Shown piece after piece: positions 46,803 to 55,104 of a DNA stretch of 64,000 nt. The translations under genes were made by a program, and so were the position numbers. Every line of letters starts with the position of its first letter. Within the stretch, counting starts at the first letter, position 1. The stretch is from Porticoccus sp041395745. Lineage in GTDB: Bacteria; Pseudomonadota; Gammaproteobacteria; Pseudomonadales; Porticoccaceae. Location: positions 521,229 through 585,228 of the forward strand of contig JAWKZV010000003.1 in NCBI GenBank assembly GCA_041395745.1. The letters are read 5' to 3'. A model generated the notes under the pieces. The model saw nothing but the letters and a program-made list of their open reading frames with translations. It was not told the origin of the DNA and searched no databases.

Positions 46803-48389
46803 ATGAGCGACCTGCGAAAAGTTTCCCGCGCCCTGATCAGCGTTTCCGATAAAACCGGCATCGTCGAATTCGCCCGCGCCCTGGCCGATCAGGGAGTGGA
46901 ACTGCTGTCCACCGGCGGCACCCACCGACTGCTGAAAGATAACGGTATCGCCGTGCGCGAAGTGTCCGACTACACCGGCTTTCCGGAAATGATGGACGGC
47001 CGGGTCAAAACCCTACACCCGAAAGTGCATGGCGGCATCCTCGGCCGCCGCGGCACTGATGACGGAGTGATGGCCGAACACGGCATTCTGCCCATCGACA
47101 TGGTGGTGGTGAATCTGTACCCCTTCGCGGCCACTGTCGCAGATCCCAACTGTGACCTGCCCACCGCCATTGAGAATATCGATATCGGCGGTCCCACCAT
47201 GGTTCGCTCCGCAGCCAAGAACCACAAGGACGTCGCTATCGTCGTTAACGCCAGCGACTACAATGCCGTGCTGGACGAAATGCAGGGTAACGGCGGCCAG
47301 CTCAGCTACGACACCCGTTACGGCCTGATGGTGAAAGCGTTTGAGCATACCGCCGCCTACGACGGCATGATCGCCAACCACTTTGGAGCCCGCAACACTG
47401 CCAACGAGAAGCGCGATTTCCCCGACACCTTCAACATGCAATTCCTGAAGAGCCAGGAAATGCGCTACGGTGAGAATCCGCACCAGAAGGCCGCCTTCTA
47501 CGTGGAAGCCAATCCCGTTGAAGCATCCGTTGCCACCGCCAAACAACTGCAGGGCAAGGAGCTGTCCTACAACAACGTGGCCGACACCGACGCCGCGCTG
47601 GAGTGCGTGAAATCGTTCACCAAGCCGGCCTGCGTGATCGTGAAACACGCCAACCCCTGCGGCGTGGCCGTGGTACCGGATGCCGATGGCGGCATTCGCA
47701 AGGCCTACGACCTGGCCTTTGCCACTGACAGCGAATCCGCGTTCGGCGGCATCATCGCCTTCAACCGTGAACTGGATGCTGAAACGGCCCAGGCCATTGT
47801 CGACCGCCAGTTTGTCGAAGTGATCATTGCCCCCAAAGTCACTTCAGAAGCGGCAGCCATCGTTGAGGCCAAGAAAAATGTCCGCCTGCTGGCAAGTGGC
47901 GAATGGCCCGCCCAGCGCACCGCCGGTTTCGACTTCAAGCGGGTCAACGGTGGCCTGTTGGTGCAGGACCGCGACAACGGCATGATCACGGAAGCAGACC
48001 TGAAAGTGGTAACCGAACGAGCCCCTACCGAACAGGAGCTGCACGACCTGATCTTTGCCTGGAAAGTGGCCAAGTACGTCAAATCCAACGCCATCGTCTA
48101 CGCCAAGAACCGTCAGACCGTGGGTGTTGGCGCCGGCCAGATGAGCCGCGTCAACTCCGCACGAATCGCTGCCATCAAGGCAGAACACGCCGGTCTTGAA
48201 GTGAAAGGCGCGGTGATGGCCTCCGATGCGTTTTTCCCGTTCCGGGACGGCATCGACAACGCCGCCAAGGTGGGCATTAGCTGCGTGATTCAGCCCGGCG
48301 GCTCGATCCGCGACGACGAGGTGATCGCCGCTGCCAACGAGCACGGCATGGCCATGGTGTTCACCGGCATGCGCCACTTCCGTCACTAA
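46803..48389 (+). CDS. purH: Bifunctional AICAR transformylase/IMP cyclohydrolase (PurH)
   Basis: Last two steps of IMP synthesis. 528 residues: an N-terminal MGS-like cyclohydrolase domain (1 to about 200, with TLHPKVHGGILGRRG) and a C-terminal transformylase domain (MRYGENPHQKAAFY, catalytic KHANPCGVAV, and FPFRDGID). It is closely followed by purD. Confidence 0.97.
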   Translation: MSDLRKVSRALISVSDKTGIVEFARALADQGVELLSTGGTHRLLKDNGIAVREVSDYTGFPEMMDGRVKTLHPKVHGGILGRRGTDDGVMAEHGILPIDMVVVNLYPFAATVADPNCDLPTAIENIDIGGPTMVRSAAKNHKDVAIVVNASDYNAVLDEMQGNGGQLSYDTRYGLMVKAFEHTAAYDGMIANHFGARNTANEKRDFPDTFNMQFLKSQEMRYGENPHQKAAFYVEANPVEASVATAKQLQGKELSYNNVADTDAALECVKSFTKPACVIVKHANPCGVAVVPDADGGIRKAYDLAFATDSESAFGGIIAFNRELDAETAQAIVDRQFVEVIIAPKVTSEAAAIVEAKKNVRLLASGEWPAQRTAGFDFKRVNGGLLVQDRDNGMITEADLKVVTERAPTEQELHDLIFAWKVAKYVKSNAIVYAKNRQTVGVGAGQMSRVNSARIAAIKAEHAGLEVKGAVMASDAFFPFRDGIDNAAKVGISCVIQPGGSIRDDEVIAAANEHGMAMVFTGMRHFRH

Positions 48390-48427
48390 CTGTTAGCAAC
48401 GTTCTAGCTCCGGCTATTACATTGATT

Positions 48428-48462
48428 TTGCGGCGATTGTGCCAGACCGGTACAATCGCCGC
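48428..48462 (+). promoter_or_regulatory. Candidate purD promoter overlapping an 11-bp palindrome
   Basis: A near-consensus sigma70 promoter (TTGCGG 48428-48433, 17-base spacer, TACAAT 48451-48456) lies 33 bases before purD. It coincides with a perfect inverted repeat gcggcgattgt (48430-48440) / acaatcgccgc (48452-48462). The palindrome could be a regulator site or a weak transcript hairpin. Assignment rests on sequence pattern only. Confidence 0.5.
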
Positions 48463-48488
48463 TTTCATTTCAGGCAAGAGAACTACCC

Positions 48489-49778
48489 ATGAATATTCTG
48501 GTGATCGGCTCCGGGGGCCGGGAACATGCACTGGCGTGGAAAGCTGCGCAGGGTGAGGGCGTTGAAACGGTTTTCGTGGCTCCAGGCAATGCCGGCACGG
48601 CACTTGAACCCAACCTTAAGAATGTTGCCATTGATGTTGGTGATTTTGCGTCACTGGCAGAATTTGCCGAGCAAAACGATGTCGGCCTGACCATTGTCGG
48701 CCCGGAACAGCCGCTGGTGGACGGCGTCGTCGACTTCTTTGCCGCACGCGGCCTGCGCGCCTTCGGTCCCAGCAAGGGCGCTGCGCAACTGGAAGGCTCC
48801 AAGGCCTTCACCAAGGATTTCCTGGCCCGCCACAACATTCCCACCGCGGAATACTGCAATTTCACCGAGATCGAACCGGCCCTAGTCTACTTGCGGGAGA
48901 AGGGCGCGCCCATTGTGGTGAAAGCTGACGGCCTGGCGGCGGGCAAAGGTGTGATCGTTGCCATGACCCTCGACGAGGCGGAAAACGCCGTGCGCGACAT
49001 GCTGGCGGGCAATGCCTTCGGCGAAGCCGGCCACCGAGTGGTGATTGAGGAATTCCTGGCCGGGGAAGAGGCCAGCTTTATCGTGATGGTGGACGGCGAA
49101 CACATCCTGCCGATGGCCACCTCCCAGGACCACAAGGCCCGGGACGACGGCGACAAGGGACCCAACACTGGCGGCATGGGAGCCTACTCACCGGCACCAG
49201 TGGTCACCCCCGAAATCCACAACCGCGTTATGGCCGAGGTGATTCTCCCCACCGTCAAAGGCATGGCTGCGGAAGGCAACAGCTACACCGGCTTTCTTTA
49301 CGCCGGTCTGATGATCATGGCCGACGGCAGCCCCAAGGTGATCGAGTACAACTGCCGCTTCGGCGACCCTGAAACCCAGCCCATCATGATGCGCCTGAAA
49401 TCTGACCTGGTTGCCCTGTGCAACGCGGCACTGGACAAATCCCTTGATCGCTGCGAAGCCATCTGGGATGAGCGCGCGGCACTGGGAGTAGTATTGGCTG
49501 CCGGCGGCTACCCCAATGACTACGGCAAGGGCGATGTCATTTCAGGACTGCCCAGCACTGAACAGGAAGACCGCAAGGTATTCCACGCCGGCACCAAAGA
49601 GATTGATGGTCAGGTCACCACCAATGGCGGCCGCGTACTCTGCGCGGTAGGCCTGGGTAACAGCGTGTTCGAAGCACAGCAGCGCGCCTATGAGCTGACT
49701 CGGCAGATCAACTGGGACGGCGTCTACTACCGCACCGATATCGGCTATCGGGCAGTGGCGCGGGAACAAGGCAAGTAA
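48489..49778 (+). CDS. purD: Phosphoribosylamine-glycine ligase (PurD)
   Basis: ATP-grasp ligase forming GAR in purine synthesis. 429 residues beginning MNILVIGSGGREHALAWKAA. It has the ATP-grasp segment VVKADGLAAGKGVIVA, the GPNTGGMGAYSPAPV motif, and the metal-binding EYNCRFGDPETQ. A strong terminator follows. Confidence 0.97.
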   Translation: MNILVIGSGGREHALAWKAAQGEGVETVFVAPGNAGTALEPNLKNVAIDVGDFASLAEFAEQNDVGLTIVGPEQPLVDGVVDFFAARGLRAFGPSKGAAQLEGSKAFTKDFLARHNIPTAEYCNFTEIEPALVYLREKGAPIVVKADGLAAGKGVIVAMTLDEAENAVRDMLAGNAFGEAGHRVVIEEFLAGEEASFIVMVDGEHILPMATSQDHKARDDGDKGPNTGGMGAYSPAPVVTPEIHNRVMAEVILPTVKGMAAEGNSYTGFLYAGLMIMADGSPKVIEYNCRFGDPETQPIMMRLKSDLVALCNAALDKSLDRCEAIWDERAALGVVLAAGGYPNDYGKGDVISGLPSTEQEDRKVFHAGTKEIDGQVTTNGGRVLCAVGLGNSVFEAQQRAYELTRQINWDGVYYRTDIGYRAVAREQGK

Positions 49779-49801
49779 GTTCCACCTATGCATACTCCAG
49801 T

Positions 49802-49832
49802 AAAAAGCCCGGCTGGAGCCGGGCTTTTTCTT
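49802..49832. terminator. Bidirectional terminator between purD and the AAA ATPase gene
   Basis: A twelve-base stem aaaaagcccggc / gccgggcttttt with loop tgga has T-tracts on both strands. It ends purD (+) and the convergent ATPase gene (-). Confidence 0.92.
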
Positions 49833-49849
49833 TTGCTTTATCAAATCGA

Positions 49850-51337
49850 TTAGACACGCACCAGATTGCGCTCACTGGCCCACTGCCGCAGCTGCGCAAG
49901 CTTTTCTGCCATCACCAGTGAGAGAGGCGCGGTCTTGGCCAGCTCCGCCAGCAGTAACGACTGACTGACAACTTCATTCTGAGCCAGGGCACTGTACAGC
50001 GCTGCCACCACCGCCTGCTCAATTTCAGCGCCAGTAAAGCCCTCTGAAGCCACTACCAGCTCTGTCAGCTGGAATCTTGTCACATCCAGCTCGCGCTTGC
50101 CCAGGTGAATGCTAAAGATCGCCTCGCGGGTGGTTGCGTCCGGCAGGTCGACAAAAAACAGCTCGTCCAGCCGCCCCTTGCGCACCAGTTCTGGTGGCAG
50201 GCGAGCAATATCATTGGCTGTAGCCACTACAAATACCGGCTCACGCTTCTCAGCCAGCCAGGTGAGCAACGTGCCCAGCACCCGCTGGGAGGTACCGGAG
50301 TCCGCACTATCCCCGGAGATCCCTTTTTCGATTTCGTCGATCCACAACACACAGGGGGACATTTTTTCCGCCAGGGCCAGGGACTCCCGCAGGTTGCGCT
50401 CGGTCTCACCGTGGAACTTGTTGTACAGCGCCCCCATGTCGAGGCGCAGCAGCGGCACCTGCCACAACCCGGCCACCGCCTTCGCCGCCAGACTTTTGCC
50501 ACCGCCCTGGACACCCAGTAGCAGGATGCCCCGCGGAGACTCGATACCGGGAGCGGCCCTTTCTCCGGCAAAAACGTTGCGACGCGCTTCCAGCCAGGCT
50601 TTCAGGTTGTCCATACCGCCGACAGCGGCAAATTTCTCGGTGTCGTACTCGTAACTGAGCACACCCTCCAGATCCATCAGCTTGAATTTGGCCCGATTGA
50701 CCTCCGGCAGATCGGTGTCGGTAATTGCTCCGTCGTCGATGATGGCCCCGCGCACCAGGTGGCGCACTTCCCCCTGAGTGAGGCCTTTCAGGTTGGCCAC
50801 CAACTGCTGCAGTGTGCCGTTATCGGTTTTGACTTTGCGCCCGCCATTGCCCTGAGCCCAGTGTTTCGCCTCTTCGCGAATCAGGGTGAGGATCTGCTCA
50901 TCATTGGGCAGAGACATGCTGAAGCGAGCACCCAAACGGGACAGTTCCGGGGGTAATTGCAGACGGTGACTGAGTAAAATCACGGTGATCTGCCCGGCGT
51001 TGTTACGCAGGGCAATGTCTTTCAGCAAGCGCACATTTTTCGGTTCGTCTTGAAGCCAGGGATGAAAGTCGCAGAGCACGTAATAGCCAGGTTCGGCCCG
51101 CTCCTTCAAGAATGACAGCACCGCTTCCGGCTCCGTGTACTGGCTGTTGCCCGCCAGTTGCAGACCAAAATCCGATCGCCTCAAGCCATCGGTGAGGGTC
51201 CATTGGAACAGGGGTTTATCCCGCTGTCTTGCCACCCGCAACAACAAGTCTATGGCTCTCGGTTCTTCATGGGTTTCGAGCACCACCAGTGGCACCCGGC
51301 TGTCGACAATCAATCCAAGATCGTGGGCATCCTGCAT
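49850..51337 (-). CDS. AAA+ ATPase, Ycf46-like
   Basis: 495 residues. The N-terminal half (1 to about 210) holds a degenerate ATPase-like domain (VVLETHEEPRAIDLL...). The C-terminal half is a classical AAA domain: Walker A GVQGGGKSLAAKA, Walker B CVLWIDEIEKG, sensor-1 VVATAND and arginine-finger-containing RKGRLDELFFVDLPD. The arrangement resembles cyanobacterial/chloroplast Ycf46 and the Pseudomonas gene located a few genes from coq7. The client is unknown. An MBL hydrolase gene lies three bases upstream. Confidence 0.85.
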   Translation of the reverse strand: MQDAHDLGLIVDSRVPLVVLETHEEPRAIDLLLRVARQRDKPLFQWTLTDGLRRSDFGLQLAGNSQYTEPEAVLSFLKERAEPGYYVLCDFHPWLQDEPKNVRLLKDIALRNNAGQITVILLSHRLQLPPELSRLGARFSMSLPNDEQILTLIREEAKHWAQGNGGRKVKTDNGTLQQLVANLKGLTQGEVRHLVRGAIIDDGAITDTDLPEVNRAKFKLMDLEGVLSYEYDTEKFAAVGGMDNLKAWLEARRNVFAGERAAPGIESPRGILLLGVQGGGKSLAAKAVAGLWQVPLLRLDMGALYNKFHGETERNLRESLALAEKMSPCVLWIDEIEKGISGDSADSGTSQRVLGTLLTWLAEKREPVFVVATANDIARLPPELVRKGRLDELFFVDLPDATTREAIFSIHLGKRELDVTRFQLTELVVASEGFTGAEIEQAVVAALYSALAQNEVVSQSLLLAELAKTAPLSLVMAEKLAQLRQWASERNLVRV

Positions 51338-51340
51338 CCG

Positions 51341-52300
51341 CTAACTTTCCTTTTGTTCACTATTTCTCAACCAGACTTCAATACCCTGAGCATTGAGTTC
51401 GATGTCCATGTTCAGCTCATCGACGATTGCTGCCACATCGGCATCAGGCCACTGTCCAGCAATGTGCTCACCCAGCATACCAGCCAGCTGCTGGGCAATC
51501 AGAGACTCGCGCTCTTCATTTTTTTCCATCCCCTGAGCCATAGAGCTCCACTCACGGATTTGCTCCTTCAGGGTTTGCACGTAACTGGCGGGGTGCTCAA
51601 GCACACCGTAGTGCGTCAGGTACATCCGCTCTGGCTCGTAACTCATCAACAGCTCCAGGGAATCGAGCAGTCGGTCCGGGTTGAACTGTACCGGCGTGGT
51701 AGTGGGCATGACAAAGCGGTCACCGCCCAGGGAGTCAAAACAATAGGAGAGCCCAAAAGTATCACCGGTAAACCACCCCTTGCTGGCCGCATCCCAGACA
51801 CAGAAATGGTGCTCCGCATGACCAGGCGTGTGGCGGACCTCCAGAGAACGGCTACCCAACTGGATGCGGGCACCATCCTCGGCAGCCAACACCCGTTGCT
51901 CCGGAACGGCGATCAGTTCTCCGTACAGTTCCTCGTAGGTTTCCTCACCGTAGACGGCGATCACCCCCTCAATAAGCCTGGCGGGATTGATCATGTGCCT
52001 GGCACCCCGAGGATGCACCACCAGGGTGGCATTTTCACATCGCTGCATTAACAATCCCGCACCCCCGGCATGGTCCAGATGAACGTGGGTGGGGACAACA
52101 TAACGAACGGCGTCGAAAGACAGGCCGAGCCCGCCCAGCACGGCCTCAATCGCCGCCACGGTGTGAGCCGTGCCTGTTTCGATAATGGCTACCTGGGTAC
52201 CTTCCACCAGCAGATAACAACAGGCCAGCCCCTCCCTGATGTAACAGGCATCCACACAGTAAATACCGTGCCCAAGTTGCTCCTTTGTAGCCCCTTTCAT
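51341..52300 (-). CDS. MBL-fold metallo-hydrolase
   Basis: 319 residues with the metallo-beta-lactamase signature THVHLDHAGG (about 70-79). A third histidine lies in RHTPGHAEHHF and an Asp in GWFTGDTFGLSY. The C-terminal third is helical. Glyoxalase-II or rubredoxin-like partners are not evident. It is in an operon with the AAA ATPase. The substrate is unknown. Confidence 0.82.
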   Translation of the reverse strand: MKGATKEQLGHGIYCVDACYIREGLACCYLLVEGTQVAIIETGTAHTVAAIEAVLGGLGLSFDAVRYVVPTHVHLDHAGGAGLLMQRCENATLVVHPRGARHMINPARLIEGVIAVYGEETYEELYGELIAVPEQRVLAAEDGARIQLGSRSLEVRHTPGHAEHHFCVWDAASKGWFTGDTFGLSYCFDSLGGDRFVMPTTTPVQFNPDRLLDSLELLMSYEPERMYLTHYGVLEHPASYVQTLKEQIREWSSMAQGMEKNEERESLIAQQLAGMLGEHIAGQWPDADVAAIVDELNMDIELNAQGIEVWLRNSEQKES

Positions 52301-52369
52301 CTGTAGCCCCCTGTTTCGTTTGCGATTTTGCTACAATAGTCCGTCATCAACCAGTTAACCATTAGACCA

Positions 52370-53014
52370 ATGAACTCCAGACGACACACTCTTTTCGACG
52401 GACTGTTGCTGCAAGTGGACCGCGCCCTGCGCACCCTGGTGGCCGATGCGCCAACCCCGGCCCGGAGTTCTCCCGCAAAAGTGGCCGGAGAGCAGCCCCT
52501 GAGTGAAGAGGAAAAACGTCATGCTGCCGGGCTGATGCGGGTCAATCACTCTGGGGAGGTCTGTGCACAGGCGCTCTACCAGGGACAGGCCATGACTGCC
52601 AGATTGCTTTCAGTCCGCCAGGACATGGAGCTGGCCGCCGATGAAGAAATCGATCATCTGGCCTGGTGCGAGGAGCGGGTCAAGCAACTGGGCAGTCATA
52701 CCAGCGTTCTTAACCCGCTTTGGTACGGTCTGTCCTTTGGCATAGGCGCTACCGCGGGACTGATCAGCGACAAACTGAGCCTGGGATTTGTCTCTGCTAC
52801 AGAGGAGCAGGTTTGCCATCACCTGCAAAGCCACCTGCAGAAGCTCCCCCCCCAGGACGATAAAAGCCGCGCCATTGTCGGGCAAATGCTGAAAGATGAA
52901 GCCCGGCACGCCCACACGGCACAGGAAGCGGGCGGTGTAAGATTTCCGTCGCCGGTAAAGGCGCTCATGAGCCTGGTTTCCAAGGCGATGACTGAGACCA
53001 GTTATCGCATTTAG
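52370..53014 (+). CDS. coq7: 2-Polyprenyl-3-methyl-6-methoxy-1,4-benzoquinone monooxygenase (Coq7)
   Basis: Di-iron hydroxylase of ubiquinone synthesis. 214 residues. Ligand glutamates and histidines are visible in RVNHSGEVCAQALYQGQA, DEEIDHLAWCEER and KDEARHAHTAQEAGG, the two-helix-pair ferritin-like signature. The position near osmC-crp-trp matches Pseudomonas synteny. Confidence 0.94.
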   Translation: MNSRRHTLFDGLLLQVDRALRTLVADAPTPARSSPAKVAGEQPLSEEEKRHAAGLMRVNHSGEVCAQALYQGQAMTARLLSVRQDMELAADEEIDHLAWCEERVKQLGSHTSVLNPLWYGLSFGIGATAGLISDKLSLGFVSATEEQVCHHLQSHLQKLPPQDDKSRAIVGQMLKDEARHAHTAQEAGGVRFPSPVKALMSLVSKAMTETSYRI

Positions 53015-53046
53015 ATCTGAGGCGGGTTGCAGTGTTGCAGCCAGGG

Positions 53047-54018
53047 CTAGCGGGAACGAGCCGCCAGCTTTGCCTTTTCCTTGATGTCCTGAACGATGCC
53101 GATGATCTGCTCTTTGACCCACTGGTGGGCAGGCGATTTGATGGTGCGCGCGTGCTGCACCAGTACTACCGGTACGGTATTGTCGAAATCCAGCTCTTCT
53201 GGGTAGGCTTTGCGCACAATACCGTAGCTTTCCCCCTCCATTTTCAGGTCGTGCATGGTAGCCATCATCAGGCAATCGGTTTGCCACAAGGCATCCATGG
53301 CAGTCATCAACTGAGTGGTCACCAGGGTTTTCTTGCGCCTTAGACCAAGTTTAGCGAGCTCTCGGTCAAAGCGACTCTCCACCCGGGCAGATACCTCTCC
53401 TGACAGCAACAGGTAGTACTGGATAAATGGATACTCCAGCATTTCCCGCAGAGTTAGTTTCTCCTTCTCCGCCAAGGGATGACCGGTGCGCATCCATACT
53501 GCCGGGGTAAAGCTGCCCAGCGGTGTCACATGGAATTCACTACCGTAGGGGCGGGCGATTTCAATGGTAAAGTCCAGGCTTCCATCCTCGAGTGCCCGAG
53601 CTTCTTCTCCCGCCTCACTGATGAGCGTCAACGACATGAAAGGGGCTTCGCTGATCACCCGGCGCGTCAGCTCGGGGATCACCTGAACAGCAATGAATTC
53701 AGCTGTCATGATCCGTATTTCGCCGTCATAGGTCTGCGGTTCGAAATTCCCCTGAACCACCAACTCCGATACTCCGGACAACACCAGTGGCAGCTTTGTA
53801 GCGAGCTCTACTGCACGCGGCGTGGGTATCAAGCCGCGACCACTGCGTATAAACAGCGGATCATCAAACAGCTCTCGCAGTCGCTGTAACGTTTTACTCA
53901 TGGCGGGTTGTGTAATGTACAGACGCTCTGCCGCCTTTGTAACACTCTGCTCCTCCATCAACACCTGAAGAGCCACTAGCAGATTGAGATCGATCCTGGC
54001 AAGGATTTTGGTAACCAC
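53047..54018 (-). CDS. LysR-family transcriptional regulator
   Basis: 323 residues starting at GTG 54018. The N-terminal winged HTH (RIDLNLLVALQVLMEEQSVT...KAAERLYITQPAMSKTLQRL) is followed by the periplasmic-binding-like effector domain. The target is unknown. It points away from the 557-base intergenic region that separates it from osmC, so a divergently placed target may lie there. In P. aeruginosa this interval between coq7 and osmC is occupied by speD instead, so the gene marks a local rearrangement. Confidence 0.88.
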   Translation of the reverse strand: MVTKILARIDLNLLVALQVLMEEQSVTKAAERLYITQPAMSKTLQRLRELFDDPLFIRSGRGLIPTPRAVELATKLPLVLSGVSELVVQGNFEPQTYDGEIRIMTAEFIAVQVIPELTRRVISEAPFMSLTLISEAGEEARALEDGSLDFTIEIARPYGSEFHVTPLGSFTPAVWMRTGHPLAEKEKLTLREMLEYPFIQYYLLLSGEVSARVESRFDRELAKLGLRRKKTLVTTQLMTAMDALWQTDCLMMATMHDLKMEGESYGIVRKAYPEELDFDNTVPVVLVQHARTIKSPAHQWVKEQIIGIVQDIKEKAKLAARSR

Positions 54019-54069
54019 AATAATTACTCTGAATTATGTTCGTTATTATATTAATACATTTGAGTAATG

Positions 54070-54287
54070 CTGTGTCGACAACTACATTTTGAATCGAAGC
54101 AACGCCGTTCAATCGCCGAGATTCATAGGGTCTACCCCCCACCCTCTCACCATTTGGGTAACCTCATTGAACGCGTGAGATCACCGGATGAACAAAGCAC
54201 CCCCCTCGCTTTTATCCATCCCCTGATCGCGCTTCAATCTCTTACTCCCTCTAGATCTTTTTAAGGCAGCGTAAGCTGCCTTTTTTT
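54070..54287 (+). ncRNA. Candidate small RNA 1 (upstream half of lysR-osmC gap)
   Basis: The interval has no credible reading frame. It becomes strongly pyrimidine-rich (taccccccaccctctcacc, cttactccctctagatc) and ends at a classic Rho-independent terminator with stem aaggcagc / gctgcctt, loop gtaa and seven T (54263-54287). No gene upstream on this strand needs this terminator except coq7, 1.2 kb away across lysR. Hfq-binding sRNAs often look like this. The 5' end is a guess; no convincing promoter was identified. Confidence 0.35.
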
Positions 54288-54387
54288 ATGCCCATCCGGA
54301 TAATAAATACCAGTTATTTTCAAAATAAAAAGAATGCATTTCATTTATGTTAAGATTTTCCCTAAAGTGACACCCATAGTTTGCCGA

Positions 54388-54436
54388 GGTAGGCACATGG
54401 TTTAGGCAAAAGCCTAGTTACGGGGCCATACCTACC
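54388..54436 (+). ncRNA. Structured RNA element within candidate small RNA 2
   Basis: Three nested helices can form: ggtagg (54388-54393) with cctacc (54431-54436), atgg (54397-54400) with ccat (54426-54429), and taggc (54403-54407) with gccta (54412-54416) around an aaaa loop. The element is followed about 50 bases later by terminator 54487-54514, which shares the ggcagcgtaagctgcc core with that of candidate RNA 1. The pyrimidine-rich stretch ttctaccccctcttaac lies between. It does not match a riboswitch I know. Confidence 0.45.
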
Positions 54437-54486
54437 GAAGCGCAATCCTCCTAGTTGACATTTTCTACCCCCTCTTAACATCCTTC

Positions 54487-54514
54487 TGGGCAGCGTAAGC
54501 TGCCCATTTTTTTT
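54487..54514 (+). terminator. Second intrinsic terminator of the lysR-osmC gap
   Basis: Stem tgggcagc / gctgccca, loop gtaa, then eight T. The core is identical to the terminator at 54263-54287, implying duplicated RNA units. No gene precedes it on the plus strand within this gap. Confidence 0.85.
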
Positions 54515-54575
54515 AGGGTTTAATTACTTCAGAGAGTGAAAAGAACCAGCCACCCACGGCAGCCGGGGAGAAGGG

Positions 54576-54998
54576 CTATTCAACGGACTGGATTTCGTAG
54601 CTGTGGGTGATCTCGACACCACCGCGAGACAGCATGATTGATGCGGAACAGTATTTCTCCGCGGACAACTTCACTGCATTGGCTACCTGGTTTTCTTTCA
54701 GGTTGCGGCCTGTGACCAAAAAATGGATATGGATTTTGGTGAACACTGCAGGCACTTCGTCAGCCCGCTCCGCCTCTATCTCGGCCACGCAACCCACTAC
54801 GCCCTGGCGACTCTTCTTGAGGATATGCACCACGTCGAAAGAAGAACAACCCCCCATACCACTGAGCACCACCTCCATGGGGCGGGCACCCTGATTGCAT
54901 CCCCCATGATCAGGAGGACCATCCATCACGATTTGATGACCACTTTCCGTTTCTGCCACGAATTTGGCGTCGCCGCCCCAGGAAACCTTGGTTTTCAT
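54576..54998 (-). CDS. OsmC-family protein (YhfA-like)
   Basis: 140 residues. It has the OsmC/Ohr fold with the two redox cysteines, one in MEVVLSGMGGCSSFDVV and one in KYCSASIMLSRG. These proteins reduce organic peroxides with thiol partners; the YhfA branch is less well characterised. GAGGTAGG precedes ATG 54998. It is divergent from crp, as in Pseudomonas (PA0653-vfr). Confidence 0.9.
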   Translation of the reverse strand: MKTKVSWGGDAKFVAETESGHQIVMDGPPDHGGCNQGARPMEVVLSGMGGCSSFDVVHILKKSRQGVVGCVAEIEAERADEVPAVFTKIHIHFLVTGRNLKENQVANAVKLSAEKYCSASIMLSRGGVEITHSYEIQSVE

Positions 54999-55104
54999 GC
55001 CTACCTCAGTTCAAAAATGTCGAGAGCCTAACATAATTGATGCGTCGTTACTCATAGAATTGGCGGTCCAATACCCAAAAGCCTGCCGCCTCAGGAGGAT
55101 GCTC

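Noticed and set aside
54388..54436. c-di-GMP-I or other known riboswitch
   Set aside because: The helices and loop sequences do not fit the GEMM-I consensus or other riboswitches I can recall, and no gene follows on the same strand before a terminator.
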